NCBI GenBank assembly: GCA_021808055.1
Contig: JAKBCH010000001.1
Location: forward strand, 1 to 64,000
Length of the DNA: 64,000 bases
Reading direction: 5' to 3'
Origin: Pseudomonadota bacterium
GTDB taxonomy: Bacteria; Pseudomonadota; Alphaproteobacteria; Acetobacterales; Acetobacteraceae
The notes under the pieces: model-generated
What the model was told of the DNA's origin: nothing
What the model saw: the letters and a program-made list of their open reading frames with translations, nothing else
Databases searched by the model: none
Shown: positions 49,127 through 57,924 of the stretch, one piece after another
How the letters are laid out: each line of letters begins with the position of its first letter
How positions within the stretch are numbered: the stretch's first letter is position 1
Translations under genes and position numbers: made by a program

Positions 49127-49699
49127 TTACGCTGCCTTTCTCGCGGCCAATGCGTCATCCACGCGGCGCACCAGCTCTTCCTGCGCGGGGGAAGCCCCCG
49201 TGAGCTTCAGCAGCATCTCCCCGGCCGCCGCGGAGGCAACCGGCTTGATCGCCGCCATGGCGGCATTGCGTGCCGCGGCGATTCGCGCTTCAGATTCTTC
49301 CAATTTGGCGTCAAGCTGGGCGTTCAGCGTGGCGGCCTTGGCGCTGGCCTCGGCCTTCGCATCAGCCACCGCTTTCGCCACCTCGGCCTGCGCAGAAGCG
49401 CGGGCGGAACTCAGCGTGGCGGTGAGCAGCGCCACCGCCCGGTCAGCTTCCAGCTTGGCGGCGCGGGCCGCCGCAAGGTCGCGGGCGATAATGGCGGCGC
49501 GGTTTTCCAGCACCTTGCCCATCTGTGGCAGGCCCCAGCGCGAAAGCACCAGATAGAGCACCACGATGATAACTGCCATCCAGCCCACCTGGTCTAAGGT
49601 AAGCGGGTTGGAAAAATCCATCTGCGGCATCTTGCTCTCATCCGCCATGGCGGCGGCGGGGGCAAGAGCTAGCAGCAGAGCGGTGCTGAGGCGGCGCAT
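49127..49699 (-). CDS. ATP synthase F0 subunit b' (AtpF')
   Basis: Second, diverged b subunit that pairs with AtpF in alphaproteobacteria. The 190-residue protein has a short signal-like Ala-rich start, one membrane helix at about 37-56 (QVGWMAVIIVVLYLVLSRWGLPQMGKVLENR), then an Ala-rich coiled coil. The conserved PxMxKVLENR-type segment identifies b'. One base separates it from atpE. Confidence 0.92.
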   Translation of the reverse strand: MRRLSTALLLALAPAAAMADESKMPQMDFSNPLTLDQVGWMAVIIVVLYLVLSRWGLPQMGKVLENRAAIIARDLAAARAAKLEADRAVALLTATLSSARASAQAEVAKAVADAKAEASAKAATLNAQLDAKLEESEARIAAARNAAMAAIKPVASAAAGEMLLKLTGASPAQEELVRRVDDALAARKAA

Positions 49700-49700
49700 C

Positions 49701-49937
49701 TTAGGTGAACAGAATAACCAGCGCGATCACCAGCGCATACAGCGCCACGGCTTCCGTCAGCGCGAAGCCGAGCAGAACATCGCGGAACATCGCATCGCGC
49801 GCGGCCGGGTTACGGCCAACGGCAGAGACGAAGGAACCGAACAAATTGCCGATACCCACGCCCGCACCGGCAACGCCGATGGTGGCAAGGCCCGCACCAA
49901 TTTCACGAGCGAGGAGAGCGGCGGAATCATGATCCAT
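49701..49937 (-). CDS. atpE: ATP synthase F0 subunit c
   Basis: Proteolipid that forms the rotor ring. The 78-residue protein has two helices, with GAGVGIGNLFGSFVSAVGRNP for the loop and the proton-carrying Glu in GFALTEAVALYALVIALVI. The Arg-Asn-Pro loop contacts F1. No Na+-type ligand pattern is visible, so proton coupling is expected. Confidence 0.97.
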   Translation of the reverse strand: MDHDSAALLAREIGAGLATIGVAGAGVGIGNLFGSFVSAVGRNPAARDAMFRDVLLGFALTEAVALYALVIALVILFT

Positions 49938-49978
49938 GTAACTATTTCCTTTTCGAACACGCTTTTATGGGGTCTGGG

Positions 49979-50731
49979 TCAGTGCATGTGAACTGCATCA
50001 TGCAGATACAGGCAGGTAAGAATAGCGAACACATAGGCTTGCAGCCCGGCCACCAGCAGCTCAAGTGCGGCCAGCGCCACATTCAGCCCCAGCGGCACAA
50101 CCGAGGCGATGGCGCCAAACACGCCCAAGCCGGCGGTGAGCAGCAGCATGAAGCCCGCGAAAACTTCCCACATTACGTGCCCGGCAGTCATGTTGGCGAA
50201 CAAACGCACAGAAAGCGATACCGGGCGCGAGAGGTAGGAGATGAACTCGATCGGCACGAGCAGCGGCAGCAGCCAGCCCGGCACGCCGGAGGGCACGAAG
50301 AATTTCAGGAAGCGGAAGCCGTGTGTATAAAAACCCACGGCGGTCGAGAACAGGAACACGAACAAAGCCAGCGCCAATGTAACGGCGATATGCGATGTAA
50401 ACGCGAAGAAATACGGGAACAGCCCGATGAGGTTGCCCAGCAGAATGAAGCTGAAAATGGTAAACACCAGCGGGAAGAAGCGTTTGCCTTCCTCGCCAAT
50501 CGTGTCCACGCACATGTTGTGCACAAACTCATACAGCACTTCCACCAGCGCCTGCACCCGGCCTGGCACCAAGGCGCGGGCCTTCAACCCAATGGCGAAT
50601 AGCGCCACGATGATGGTGGCTGCGGCCAGCATGGCCTCGTTCGAGTTCGTGAAGTTCACGGCACGCCCGATCGGCCCCAGACCAGTGGTCAGGCCGAATT
50701 GTCCCAGCGCGTCGATCGATGGTCCCGCCAT
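49979..50731 (-). CDS. atpB: ATP synthase F0 subunit a
   Basis: Stator subunit that carries the proton half-channels. The 250-residue protein has about six helices and the key arginine in SLSVRLFANMTAGH, plus GNLIGLFPYFFAFTSH and a C-terminal helix GLQAYVFAILTCLYLHDAV. It lies 41 bases upstream of atpE in the transcript. Confidence 0.96.
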   Translation of the reverse strand: MAGPSIDALGQFGLTTGLGPIGRAVNFTNSNEAMLAAATIIVALFAIGLKARALVPGRVQALVEVLYEFVHNMCVDTIGEEGKRFFPLVFTIFSFILLGNLIGLFPYFFAFTSHIAVTLALALFVFLFSTAVGFYTHGFRFLKFFVPSGVPGWLLPLLVPIEFISYLSRPVSLSVRLFANMTAGHVMWEVFAGFMLLLTAGLGVFGAIASVVPLGLNVALAALELLVAGLQAYVFAILTCLYLHDAVHMH

Positions 50732-50783
50732 GTGTCTACCCTGCTTGAAGCCGTCTTATTCACGCCGCTTGCGCGGCGCCTTG

Positions 50784-51080
50784 CTACTTTCCGCGTTCAG
50801 CCCGCAACAAATTGCGCAGGCCAGCCGCCAAACCCACCGGCACCATAAGGATCATCAACCATGGTTTGGTGTGGAGAAGCCTATCCAGCCCCCACCCTAT
50901 CACCACGGCGATGACCATCGCGGCCACCATCTCAACCCCCAGCCGCATCGCCAGCTCGATCGCGCGTTGCGCCGAGCCTGCATCGCTATTGCCCCGTTCC
51001 CTGCGTTTGGGGGCGCTGGCCGCGTCTTCCGCCGCCTGCAACCGTTCCTCAAACACCGTTTTCTCCGGGCCGTCGCTCAT
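50784..51080 (-). CDS. atpI: AtpI-like ATP synthase assembly protein
   Basis: Small membrane protein that helps assemble the c ring. The 98-residue product has a charged N-terminus (about 1-40) and two helices (VEMVAAMVIAVVIGWGLDRLL and PWLMILMVPVGLAAGLRNLL), as in AtpI/Atp1 proteins of alphaproteobacteria. First gene of the F0 operon; diverges from ccrM across 197 bases. Confidence 0.88.
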   Translation of the reverse strand: MSDGPEKTVFEERLQAAEDAASAPKRRERGNSDAGSAQRAIELAMRLGVEMVAAMVIAVVIGWGLDRLLHTKPWLMILMVPVGLAAGLRNLLRAERGK

Positions 51081-51250
51081 GCACCTGTCTTCCTTGCGGA
51101 AATCCGCCTGGGAGGGTCGCGGCGGTTGCTAACCTTACCCCCCAGCACTGTCAAGAATGAATGCGCGTTATAGTGCATAAGTGGCGTTTGCACCAAAATC
51201 ATCGCAGAACAGCAGTTGACGCGGTTACGGCCGGGCCGCCACTTATTCAC

Positions 51251-51274
51251 GAGTCGTTTGAAAATTGAGGACTC
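51251..51274. promoter_or_regulatory. paired GANTC methylation sites before ccrM
   Basis: GAGTC at 51251-51255 and GACTC at 51270-51274 lie between the promoter region and the GTG start of ccrM. The latter is four bases before the start, next to the GAGG ribosome site. In Caulobacter crescentus two GANTC sites in the ccrM leader make its transcription depend on methylation state, so the same control is plausible here. Confidence 0.6.
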
Positions 51275-51277
51275 GCT

Positions 51278-52363
51278 GTGCCTGTGGAAATGCTGCGCGA
51301 ATTGCCGCTGGACCAAATTCTGCTGGGTGACGCCGGGACCATGCTGCGCATGCTGCCCGATGCCTCGATCAACTGTGTCTTTGCCGACCCCCCCTATAAT
51401 CTGCAATTGCGCGGGGAATTGCGCCGCCCGGATGACAGCCTGGTGGACGGGGTGGATGACGATTGGGATAAATTCGACGATTTCGCCACTTACGACGCCT
51501 TTACCCGAGACTGGCTGAGCGAATGCCGCCGGGTTTTGAACAAGGACGGAACGATATGGGTGATCGGCTCTTACCACAATATCTTCCGCATCGGGGCGAT
51601 GATGCAGGATCTGGGGTTCTGGATCTTGAACGACGTGATCTGGCGCAAGAGCAACCCAATGCCGAATTTCCGGGGGCGGCGCTTCACCAACGCGCATGAA
51701 ACCATGATCTGGGCGGCAAAAAGCCAGCAAAGCCGCTACAAATTCAACTACCAATCCATGAAGGCGCTGAACGACGACCTCCAGATGCGCTCGGACTGGA
51801 CACTCCCGCTTTGCACCGGGGCGGAGCGGCTGAAGAACGTACACGGCCTCAAGCTCCACCCCACCCAGAAGCCGGAAGCCTTGCTGCACCGGGTTATAAT
51901 GGCCTCAACCAGCCCCGGGGATATTCTGGTGGACCCGTTTCTGGGCACGGGCACATCCGCCGTGGTGGCCAAAAGGCTGCACCGGCATTTCATCGGCATA
52001 GAGCGCCACCCGGCCTATGTGGAAGCCGCCTGGGGGCGTTTACGGACGGAGGAACGCGCGCCCCGCACCGCCGTGGTTGCCCCGCCCTCCGGGCGAGAGA
52101 CGCCGCGAATCGCCTTTGGCAGTTTTGTGGAGCGCGGCATCATCCGCCCCGGCACGCAAGTTATGGACAGGCAAAAACGCTTCGCCGCCGAGGTAACAGC
52201 AGAGGGCGCATTGGTCAGCGGGCCCCATCGCGGCTCCATCCATCAGGTTGGCGCGGCGGTGCAGAATGCCCCCTCCTGTAATGGCTGGACCTTCTGGCAT
52301 TTTGAACGCAACGGTCAGCTTTTGCCGCTGGACGTCCTGCGGAAGGAAGAGCCACAGGGGTAA
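51278..52363 (+). CDS. ccrM: CcrM-type adenine DNA methyltransferase (GANTC)
   Basis: Orphan cell-cycle N6-adenine methyltransferase of alphaproteobacteria. The 361-residue protein has catalytic DPPY at 37-40 in VFADPPYNLQL, the SAM-binding FLGTGTS at 221-227, HPTQKPEALLHRV and a C-terminal DNA-binding domain (about 275-361) with IRPGTQVMDRQKRFAA and the terminal GWTFWHFERNG. The beta-group order (DPPY first, FxGxG later) fits. GTG start with GAGG seven bases upstream. No restriction gene nearby. Confidence 0.95.
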   Translation: MPVEMLRELPLDQILLGDAGTMLRMLPDASINCVFADPPYNLQLRGELRRPDDSLVDGVDDDWDKFDDFATYDAFTRDWLSECRRVLNKDGTIWVIGSYHNIFRIGAMMQDLGFWILNDVIWRKSNPMPNFRGRRFTNAHETMIWAAKSQQSRYKFNYQSMKALNDDLQMRSDWTLPLCTGAERLKNVHGLKLHPTQKPEALLHRVIMASTSPGDILVDPFLGTGTSAVVAKRLHRHFIGIERHPAYVEAAWGRLRTEERAPRTAVVAPPSGRETPRIAFGSFVERGIIRPGTQVMDRQKRFAAEVTAEGALVSGPHRGSIHQVGAAVQNAPSCNGWTFWHFERNGQLLPLDVLRKEEPQG

Positions 52364-52366
52364 AAG

Positions 52367-52389
52367 ACTCATAGATTTTATTTATGAGT
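52367..52389. terminator. weak hairpin between ccrM and the polyamine permease gene
   Basis: ACTCATA pairs with TATGAGT around nine bases. AT-rich; on the minus strand CTTTTA follows. A possible shared terminator for the two convergent units. Confidence 0.35.
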
Positions 52390-52428
52390 TAAGCCGAAAT
52401 AAATAACAAAATCTGTTATAGATTTTCC

Positions 52429-53214
52429 TTACCGCGCCACCCTTCCAGATTCGCCGATGAGCTTTTGCGCCAGCAACACCGGCACCGCTGTGAACAAAAT
52501 AGTGGCAAATACCACCACATTCACCTCCGGCAATTGCTGGCCGAGACGAATGGCACCGAAAATCCACAGCGGCAGGGTGTTCTGCGCCCCGGCGGTGAAG
52601 GTGGTCACGATCACTTCGTCGAACGAAAGCGCGAAAGCCAGCAACGCCCCTGCCCCGATGGCGCTGGCCATCATCGGCAACTGGATAAGCCGGAAGGTGC
52701 GGAATGCATCCGCCCCCAGATCCGCCGAAGCCTCCGTGAGCGAGCGAGGCATCCGCCTAAGGCGCGCCACCACGTTGTTATAGACAATCACCACGCAGAA
52801 GGTGGCGTGCCCGGCCACGATGGTCCAGTATGACAGGTTAACCCCCCAGAACGCGAAATATGCCGCCAGGGCCATGCCGGTGAGAATGCCAGGCAAGGCG
52901 ATGGGCAAAACAGCGATGAAGCTCACCACCTCTTTCGCTGCACTTCGCATTCTGGCCACGGCCATGGCGGCTAAACTGCCCAAAAGCATCGCCGCGAGGG
53001 TGGCGACCGAAGCCACCTCCAGCGACAGCACCAAGGCTTGGCGCACTGCGCCATCCTGCCAGGTGTCGCCGAACCAATGCAGGGTGAAACCGGCAATCGG
53101 CCAGGCCGGGATGGGTGCCGCCGAGAAGGCGTAAAGGATGATGACCACGATGGGGATGAAGAGAAAAGCGAAGATGGCCGCCACCACAGCCCAGATGAGG
53201 GTTTCAGAGCGCAT
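52429..53214 (-). CDS. polyamine-type ABC transporter permease (PotC-like)
   Basis: Second permease of a spermidine/putrescine-type importer. The 261-residue protein has about six helices (IWAVVAAIFAFLFIPIVVIILYAFS at the start) and the EAA loop SLTEASADLGADAFRTFRLIQLPMM. ATG 53212-53214 overlaps the end of the PotB-like gene by 11 bases. The longer open frame upstream is read-through of that gene. Substrate assignment follows the family of the whole operon. Confidence 0.88.
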   Translation of the reverse strand: MRSETLIWAVVAAIFAFLFIPIVVIILYAFSAAPIPAWPIAGFTLHWFGDTWQDGAVRQALVLSLEVASVATLAAMLLGSLAAMAVARMRSAAKEVVSFIAVLPIALPGILTGMALAAYFAFWGVNLSYWTIVAGHATFCVVIVYNNVVARLRRMPRSLTEASADLGADAFRTFRLIQLPMMASAIGAGALLAFALSFDEVIVTTFTAGAQNTLPLWIFGAIRLGQQLPEVNVVVFATILFTAVPVLLAQKLIGESGRVAR

Positions 53215-54082
53215 CGAAGGCCCCCAGTTTCCGGGCAATGAGCAGGAAGACCGCCATAACGCCCAAGGGCAGCACCGCATAGGCCGCCGCGAAAGGGATG
53301 TTGTTGGTGACACCCACGTTTGAATAGACCACGTTGCCGATGAAATCTGACCCGCGCCCGCCAACCAGCATCGGCGTTACATAATCGCCCAGCGTGAGGG
53401 AAAAGGTGAAGATGGCCCCCGCCACCATGCCGGGCAGCGCCATGGGCAGCACCACGCGGCGGAAGGTGGCGAGCCCTTTTTCACCAAGGTCCGCCGAGGC
53501 TTCCAGCAGGCTGGGAGGAATGCGCTCCACGCTCGCCGCCACGGGCAGGATCATGAAAGGCAGCCAGAGATAGGAAAACACGATCCACATGGCCCAATTG
53601 CTGTAGCCGATATGCGCGCGGGGCAGGCCAATCTCCATCAGCGCCCAGTTCAGCAGGCCATTATGGGAGAGAATGAGCCGCCACGCATAAACCCGCGCCA
53701 GATAGCTGGACCAGAGCGGCACCATCACCGCCGCCATCATCGCTGCACGCAGACGCGGGCCCGCCAGGCGGATCATCGCATAGGCGACCGGCCAGGCAAG
53801 AATAACATCCGTGATGGTCACCGCCGCGGCGATGCCGATGGTGCGCAGGGCGATGCGGATATAGACCGGGCCTGAGAAAAGCTGCTGGAAGTTGGTGAGC
53901 GAGAAGCCGGGGATGAGATTGCCGCTGAGGTCATCCACCGTCCAGAAGGACGTGACAAGCAACGCGCCAATGGCCGCGAGGTAGAGCCCCGCGAACCACA
54001 AGGCCGGCAGACCGAGCAAGGCCGCATTCGCCATGCCCGGCCGCCGCCAGCCCAGGGCTGAAAATGCCCTGGAAAGGCTCAT
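53204..54082 (-). CDS. polyamine-type ABC transporter permease (PotB-like)
   Basis: First permease of the importer. The 292-residue protein has about six helices, the WSSYLARVYAWRLILSHNGLLN segment typical of PotB/YdcU proteins and the EAA loop IPPSLLEASADLGEKGLATFRRVVLP. ATG 54080-54082 overlaps the binding-protein stop (ATGA). Another ATG six codons upstream lies inside the end of that gene and is less likely. Confidence 0.88.
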   Translation of the reverse strand: MSLSRAFSALGWRRPGMANAALLGLPALWFAGLYLAAIGALLVTSFWTVDDLSGNLIPGFSLTNFQQLFSGPVYIRIALRTIGIAAAVTITDVILAWPVAYAMIRLAGPRLRAAMMAAVMVPLWSSYLARVYAWRLILSHNGLLNWALMEIGLPRAHIGYSNWAMWIVFSYLWLPFMILPVAASVERIPPSLLEASADLGEKGLATFRRVVLPMALPGMVAGAIFTFSLTLGDYVTPMLVGGRGSDFIGNVVYSNVGVTNNIPFAAAYAVLPLGVMAVFLLIARKLGAFDAL

Positions 54083-55227
54083 CCTTTTATAATCTGCCAT
54101 TCGCGCTGCCAGGCGGCGTAATCCAGGCAGTCATGCTGGCCATTGCCGCAATCGGTACGTGGGGTTTTCCAGAACCTGATCTGGTCGAAATACGAAGCCG
54201 GGGCATTAGCGTGGTATTGCGCGCAGGAGCCGGGCTGCTGGGCGTCCATCTCCTTGCAGGCCAGGGTGTTGGCCGGGGTTTCACCGAAATAAATCGCCTG
54301 CTCGGCCTGCACCTTGGGCGTGGTGACCCAGTTGATCCACTCATAAGCGCAATTGGGATGCGGAGCTTTGGCGGAGACCATCCAGGTATCGGCCCAGCCG
54401 GTGGCACCCTCCTGCGGGATGGTTTCCGCCACCGGTACCTTGGCGGCCTGCAATGTGTTGGTCTGGTACGGCCAGGCGGCCCCCACCACGGCATCGCCCG
54501 AGGTGAAAAGCTGGATTTCGTCCGATGCCAGGGCCCAATATTTCTTGATAAGCTTGGACTGCGCCTGCAGCAGCGTCACCACGGCATCCATCTGCGTCTG
54601 GTTCAGCTCATACGGGTCGGTTATGCCGAGCGAGGGATCTTTCTTGGAAAGATATAAAGCCGCATCCGCGATCTGGATGGGATTATCCGGCACGGTGATC
54701 TTGCCCTTATATTGCGGGTCGTAGATCACCGACCAGGAAGTGGGCGCGGTAGGAAAAACTTTGGTGTTGTAAAGCAGCGTGTTCGGCCCCCATTCGTAGG
54801 AAACGCCGTAATGCACACCCTTCACGGTGTTGAAGGCCGGGCTTTGCAATTGGGGAATGAAGTTTTTCCAGGCCGGAATGAGCGCCATGTTGATGGGCTG
54901 CACATCGTGCCCATAAATGAGCCGCAAAGTGGCGTCACCAGAGGCGGAGACGACATCGTACTGGTCGCCACCGCCGGAGCGCATCAGCGCCACCATCTCA
55001 TCCGAGGAGCCTGCATATTTGGCATGGACCTGGCAGCCGGTTGCGGCCTCGAAAGGTTTTACCCAATCGTCCTGGGCGTAGCCTTCCCACGCCACCACAT
55101 TCAGGGCGCCTTCGCCCTGGCCGATGGACTGTAAGGGTTCCGCCGCCGCAACCCCCTGCACGAAAGGCAGAGCCACCGAAACATACAAAGCTAGCTTAGC
55201 GAGTTTCCGTTTGAAACCGTTTTTCAT
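54079..55227 (-). CDS. polyamine-type ABC transporter substrate-binding protein (PotD/YdcS-like)
   Basis: Periplasmic binding protein. The 382-residue precursor has a signal peptide (LALYVSVALPFVQGVAAAEP), then NVVAWEGYAQDDWVKPFEAATGCQVHAKYAGSSDEM and DVVSASGDATLRL, as in the YdcS group of spermidine/putrescine binders. Ligand residues cannot be verified by eye. ATG 55225-55227 overlaps the ATPase stop (TGATG) and has GGGAG seven bases upstream. Confidence 0.88.
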   Translation of the reverse strand: MKNGFKRKLAKLALYVSVALPFVQGVAAAEPLQSIGQGEGALNVVAWEGYAQDDWVKPFEAATGCQVHAKYAGSSDEMVALMRSGGGDQYDVVSASGDATLRLIYGHDVQPINMALIPAWKNFIPQLQSPAFNTVKGVHYGVSYEWGPNTLLYNTKVFPTAPTSWSVIYDPQYKGKITVPDNPIQIADAALYLSKKDPSLGITDPYELNQTQMDAVVTLLQAQSKLIKKYWALASDEIQLFTSGDAVVGAAWPYQTNTLQAAKVPVAETIPQEGATGWADTWMVSAKAPHPNCAYEWINWVTTPKVQAEQAIYFGETPANTLACKEMDAQQPGSCAQYHANAPASYFDQIRFWKTPRTDCGNGQHDCLDYAAWQREWQIIKG

Positions 55228-56282
55228 CACTGCTCTCCCTTGTTGTTTTCACCGCCAATGACGGCGCAAGCCGAACGCGGCCACGCCACCGTTACCGAAT
55301 CCCCCGCCACGAAGCGCAACGCGCCATGCACGGGCACAATGTTGGCTTCCATAACCTGCATGCTGCTGCCATCTTCCAGCACCACGATGGTGCGCGTGAC
55401 GGCACCGAGATAAACCGCCTCGCGCACAACGCCGTGACGTTTCTCGTAACCTTCCGGCACAGCATGGGCGTGCGGCACCAGATGCAGCTTTTCCGGCCGC
55501 AGCAGCGTGTTACCCAAAATGTTCGAGGAACCCACGAAATCCGCCACGAAGGCACTGGCCGGGCGCTCGTATAAATCGAACGCGGTACCGATCTGCTCGA
55601 TCTGGCCTTCAGAGAAAACGGCGATGCGGTCTGACATCGAGAGCGCCTCGTCCTGGTCATGGGTGACGTAGATGAAGGTGATGCCGGTTTCCAACTGCAG
55701 GCGTTTCAGCTCCTGCTGCATCTGGTGGCGGAGTTTGAGGTCCAGCGCGCCCAAAGGTTCATCCAGCAGCAGCACGCGGGGGCGGTTGACCATGGCTCGG
55801 GCAAGCGCCACGCGCTGACGCTGGCCGCCGGAAAGCTGGGCGGGTTTGCGACCCGCAAAATCTGAGAGCTTTACCGCCGCCAGGGCTTTCTCAGCCTCCT
55901 TATGTGCCTGCGCTTTTGGCATTTTCTTCGCCCGCAGGCCGTAGGCGACGTTTTCCACCAGGCTGAGATGGGGAAACAGCGCGTAGTCCTGAAACACGGT
56001 GTTCACCGCGCGCTCAAACGGCGGCAGGGCGGCGACATTCTGGCCATCCAGCAGGATTTTGCCCTTATCCGGGCGCTCAAACCCCGCGATGAGCCGCAAG
56101 GTGGTGGTTTTGCCGGAGCCGGAGGGGCCGAGCAGAGTGAAAAACTCTCCCGCATAAACGGTAAGGTCCACCCGCGAGAGGGCGACCGCTGCGCCATAGG
56201 TTTTGGCAACGCCTTCAAGCTGTACGATAGGCTGGTTCACCAGCACCTCTGCGGTTATAGGGTTGAAGCCTGTATCGTCCAT
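55227..56282 (-). CDS. polyamine-type ABC transporter ATP-binding protein (PotA-like)
   Basis: ATPase and first gene of the importer operon. The 351-residue protein has Walker A GPSGSGKTTTLR, Q-loop VFQDYALFP, signature LSGGQRQRVALARAM, Walker B RVLLLDEPLGALD, H-loop VTHDQ and a C-terminal TOBE domain (about 270-345), the usual PotA/MalK-type layout. ATG 56280-56282 is used; a TTG seven codons upstream is possible. The opposing aldehyde dehydrogenase starts 136 bases away. Confidence 0.92.
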   Translation of the reverse strand: MDDTGFNPITAEVLVNQPIVQLEGVAKTYGAAVALSRVDLTVYAGEFFTLLGPSGSGKTTTLRLIAGFERPDKGKILLDGQNVAALPPFERAVNTVFQDYALFPHLSLVENVAYGLRAKKMPKAQAHKEAEKALAAVKLSDFAGRKPAQLSGGQRQRVALARAMVNRPRVLLLDEPLGALDLKLRHQMQQELKRLQLETGITFIYVTHDQDEALSMSDRIAVFSEGQIEQIGTAFDLYERPASAFVADFVGSSNILGNTLLRPEKLHLVPHAHAVPEGYEKRHGVVREAVYLGAVTRTIVVLEDGSSMQVMEANIVPVHGALRFVAGDSVTVAWPRSACAVIGGENNKGEQ

Positions 56283-56315
56283 ATTCGCAGGATTGCCACG
56301 CAACCCCCTCGGTTT

Positions 56316-56363
56316 TGTTGACCTCTGAGCACAGCCTCCGCCTGCTGTATTCCAAGGTCAACA
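56316..56363. promoter_or_regulatory. 9-bp inverted repeat pair in the potA/aldehyde dehydrogenase divergent promoter
   Basis: TGTTGACCT at 56316-56324 and AGGTCAACA at 56355-56363 are perfect reverse complements, centre to centre 39 bases apart, close to four helical turns. The second copy is about 55 bases before the aldehyde dehydrogenase start and 20 bases before a CATAAT -10-like box. It probably marks two operator half-sites for a shared regulator. Confidence 0.5.
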
Positions 56364-56417
56364 GTTTTTACCGGAGGGGGCGCATAATACTAGAAAGCCC
56401 TATCAGTGAGGAGTGCC

Positions 56418-57845
56418 ATGCCTGATCATCTGAAATTCTACATCAACGGCGAATGGGTGAACCCCGTGGCGCCAAACCGCATTGCGGTTATCGACCCCTC
56501 GACCGAGGAGGCCTTCACCGAAATTTCCGGTGGCGCCAAGGCCGATGTGGACAAAGCCGTGGCCGCCGCGAAAGAGGCTTTCAAGAGCTATTCCCGCTTT
56601 TCCCAGAAAGAACGGCTGCAACTGCTGGAAGCGTGCCTGGCTGAATATAACAAACGCTACGACGACATTGCCGAGGCGTGTGCCAAGGAAATGGGCGCGC
56701 CGATTGCCTTTGCCAAAGAGGCGCAGGCCTGGGTGGGGCAGAAGCATTTCGAGGCGACGATCGAGAAGCTGAAAACCTTTAAATTCACCGAGCAACGCGG
56801 CACCACCATGGTGGTGAAGGAGCCGATTGGCGTTTGCGGGCTTATCACCCCTTGGAACTGGCCGCTGAACCAGATTGTGTGCAAGGTGGCCCCGGCTTTG
56901 GCCACGGGCTGCACCATGGTGCTGAAGCCTTCCGAAATTGCGCCGATAAACGGGCTGATTTTTGCTGAGGTGATGCACGCGGCGGGCGTACCCAAAGGCG
57001 TGTTCAACCTCGTCAACGGCACCGGGCCGGATGTGGGCCAGGTTTTGGCCGGGCACCCGGATGTGGACATGATGAGCTTCACCGGTTCCACCCGTGCGGG
57101 CATTATCGTGGCGCGCGAGGCGGCAGCGACAGTGAAGCGCGTGTGCCAGGAGCTTGGTGGGAAATCTGCCAATATTCTGCTGGAAGATGTGGATTTGGAC
57201 CATGCGGTGCGCCAGGGCATTGGCGTGTGCTTTATCAATACCGGGCAGAGCTGCGATGCCGGCACACGGATGCTGGTGCCAGCCAAATTGCATGACGAGG
57301 CGGTGAGGATTGCGGCGGACGAGGCGAACAAGCAGACCCCCGGCCCGGCTTTTGCCGAAGGTACTGTGCTAGGGCCGCTGGTGAGCCAGATGCAGTGGGA
57401 CAAAGTGCAGAAAATGATCAAGGCCGGGATTGATGAAGGGGCGACACTTGCCTGCGGCGGGCTGGGGCGGCCAGCCGGGCTGAACAAGGGGTATTTTGCC
57501 AAACCCACCGTGTTCGGCAACGTGAAACCGGGCATGACGATTGAGAAGGAAGAGATTTTTGGGCCGGTGCTTTCCATTGTGCCGTATGACACGCTGGAAG
57601 AGGCGATAGAGATTGCCAACGACACTGTGTATGGCCTGGCCGCCTATGTGCAGGGCAAGGATATTGCGAAAGTACGTGATGTGGCCTCGAAGATGCGGGC
57701 CGGATCGGTATATGTGAACTACCCGGATATGGATTTCTTCTCGTCCTTTGGCGGGTATAAGCAGTCCGGCAACGGGCGGGAATATGCCGATTGGGCGATG
57801 CATGATTTCTTGGAGATTAAGAGCATCGTGGGGTATGGGGGGTAG
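56418..57845 (+). CDS. NAD(P)-dependent aldehyde dehydrogenase
   Basis: Oxidises an aldehyde to its acid. The 475-residue protein has Asn147 (TPWNWPL), the cofactor loop FTGSTRAG, catalytic Glu245 in QELGGKSANILLED and the nucleophile Cys279 in INTGQSCDAGTRM, all intact. GAGGAG lies four bases before ATG 56418; a start four codons upstream is not favoured. It diverges from a polyamine-type importer, so an amino-aldehyde from polyamine catabolism is a possible substrate (inference). A strong terminator follows. Confidence 0.92.
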   Translation: MPDHLKFYINGEWVNPVAPNRIAVIDPSTEEAFTEISGGAKADVDKAVAAAKEAFKSYSRFSQKERLQLLEACLAEYNKRYDDIAEACAKEMGAPIAFAKEAQAWVGQKHFEATIEKLKTFKFTEQRGTTMVVKEPIGVCGLITPWNWPLNQIVCKVAPALATGCTMVLKPSEIAPINGLIFAEVMHAAGVPKGVFNLVNGTGPDVGQVLAGHPDVDMMSFTGSTRAGIIVAREAAATVKRVCQELGGKSANILLEDVDLDHAVRQGIGVCFINTGQSCDAGTRMLVPAKLHDEAVRIAADEANKQTPGPAFAEGTVLGPLVSQMQWDKVQKMIKAGIDEGATLACGGLGRPAGLNKGYFAKPTVFGNVKPGMTIEKEEIFGPVLSIVPYDTLEEAIEIANDTVYGLAAYVQGKDIAKVRDVASKMRAGSVYVNYPDMDFFSSFGGYKQSGNGREYADWAMHDFLEIKSIVGYGG

Positions 57846-57873
57846 GTTTTTGCTCCTGGCTTTATAATGAAAC

Positions 57874-57903
57874 GGGGCCGAACCTATGGTTCGGCCCCTT
57901 ATT
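57874..57903 (+). terminator. terminator after the aldehyde dehydrogenase
   Basis: GGGGCCGAACC pairs perfectly with GGTTCGGCCCC around a TAT loop, then TTATT. It lies 28 bases after the stop codon and 22 bases from the convergent SIR2 gene. Confidence 0.83.
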
Positions 57904-57924
57904 GATTTCGGCTCTCCAAAAACC

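Noticed and set aside
48423..49597. Ala/Ser-rich frames antisense to atpF and atpF'
   Set aside because: Shadows of the Ala-rich coiled-coil genes; composition is explained by the reverse strand.
54079..57845. A dedicated putrescine-degradation operon with gabT
   Set aside because: gabT lies about 25 kb away in a different unit, and no puu-type genes accompany the importer, so only a loose functional link can be inferred.
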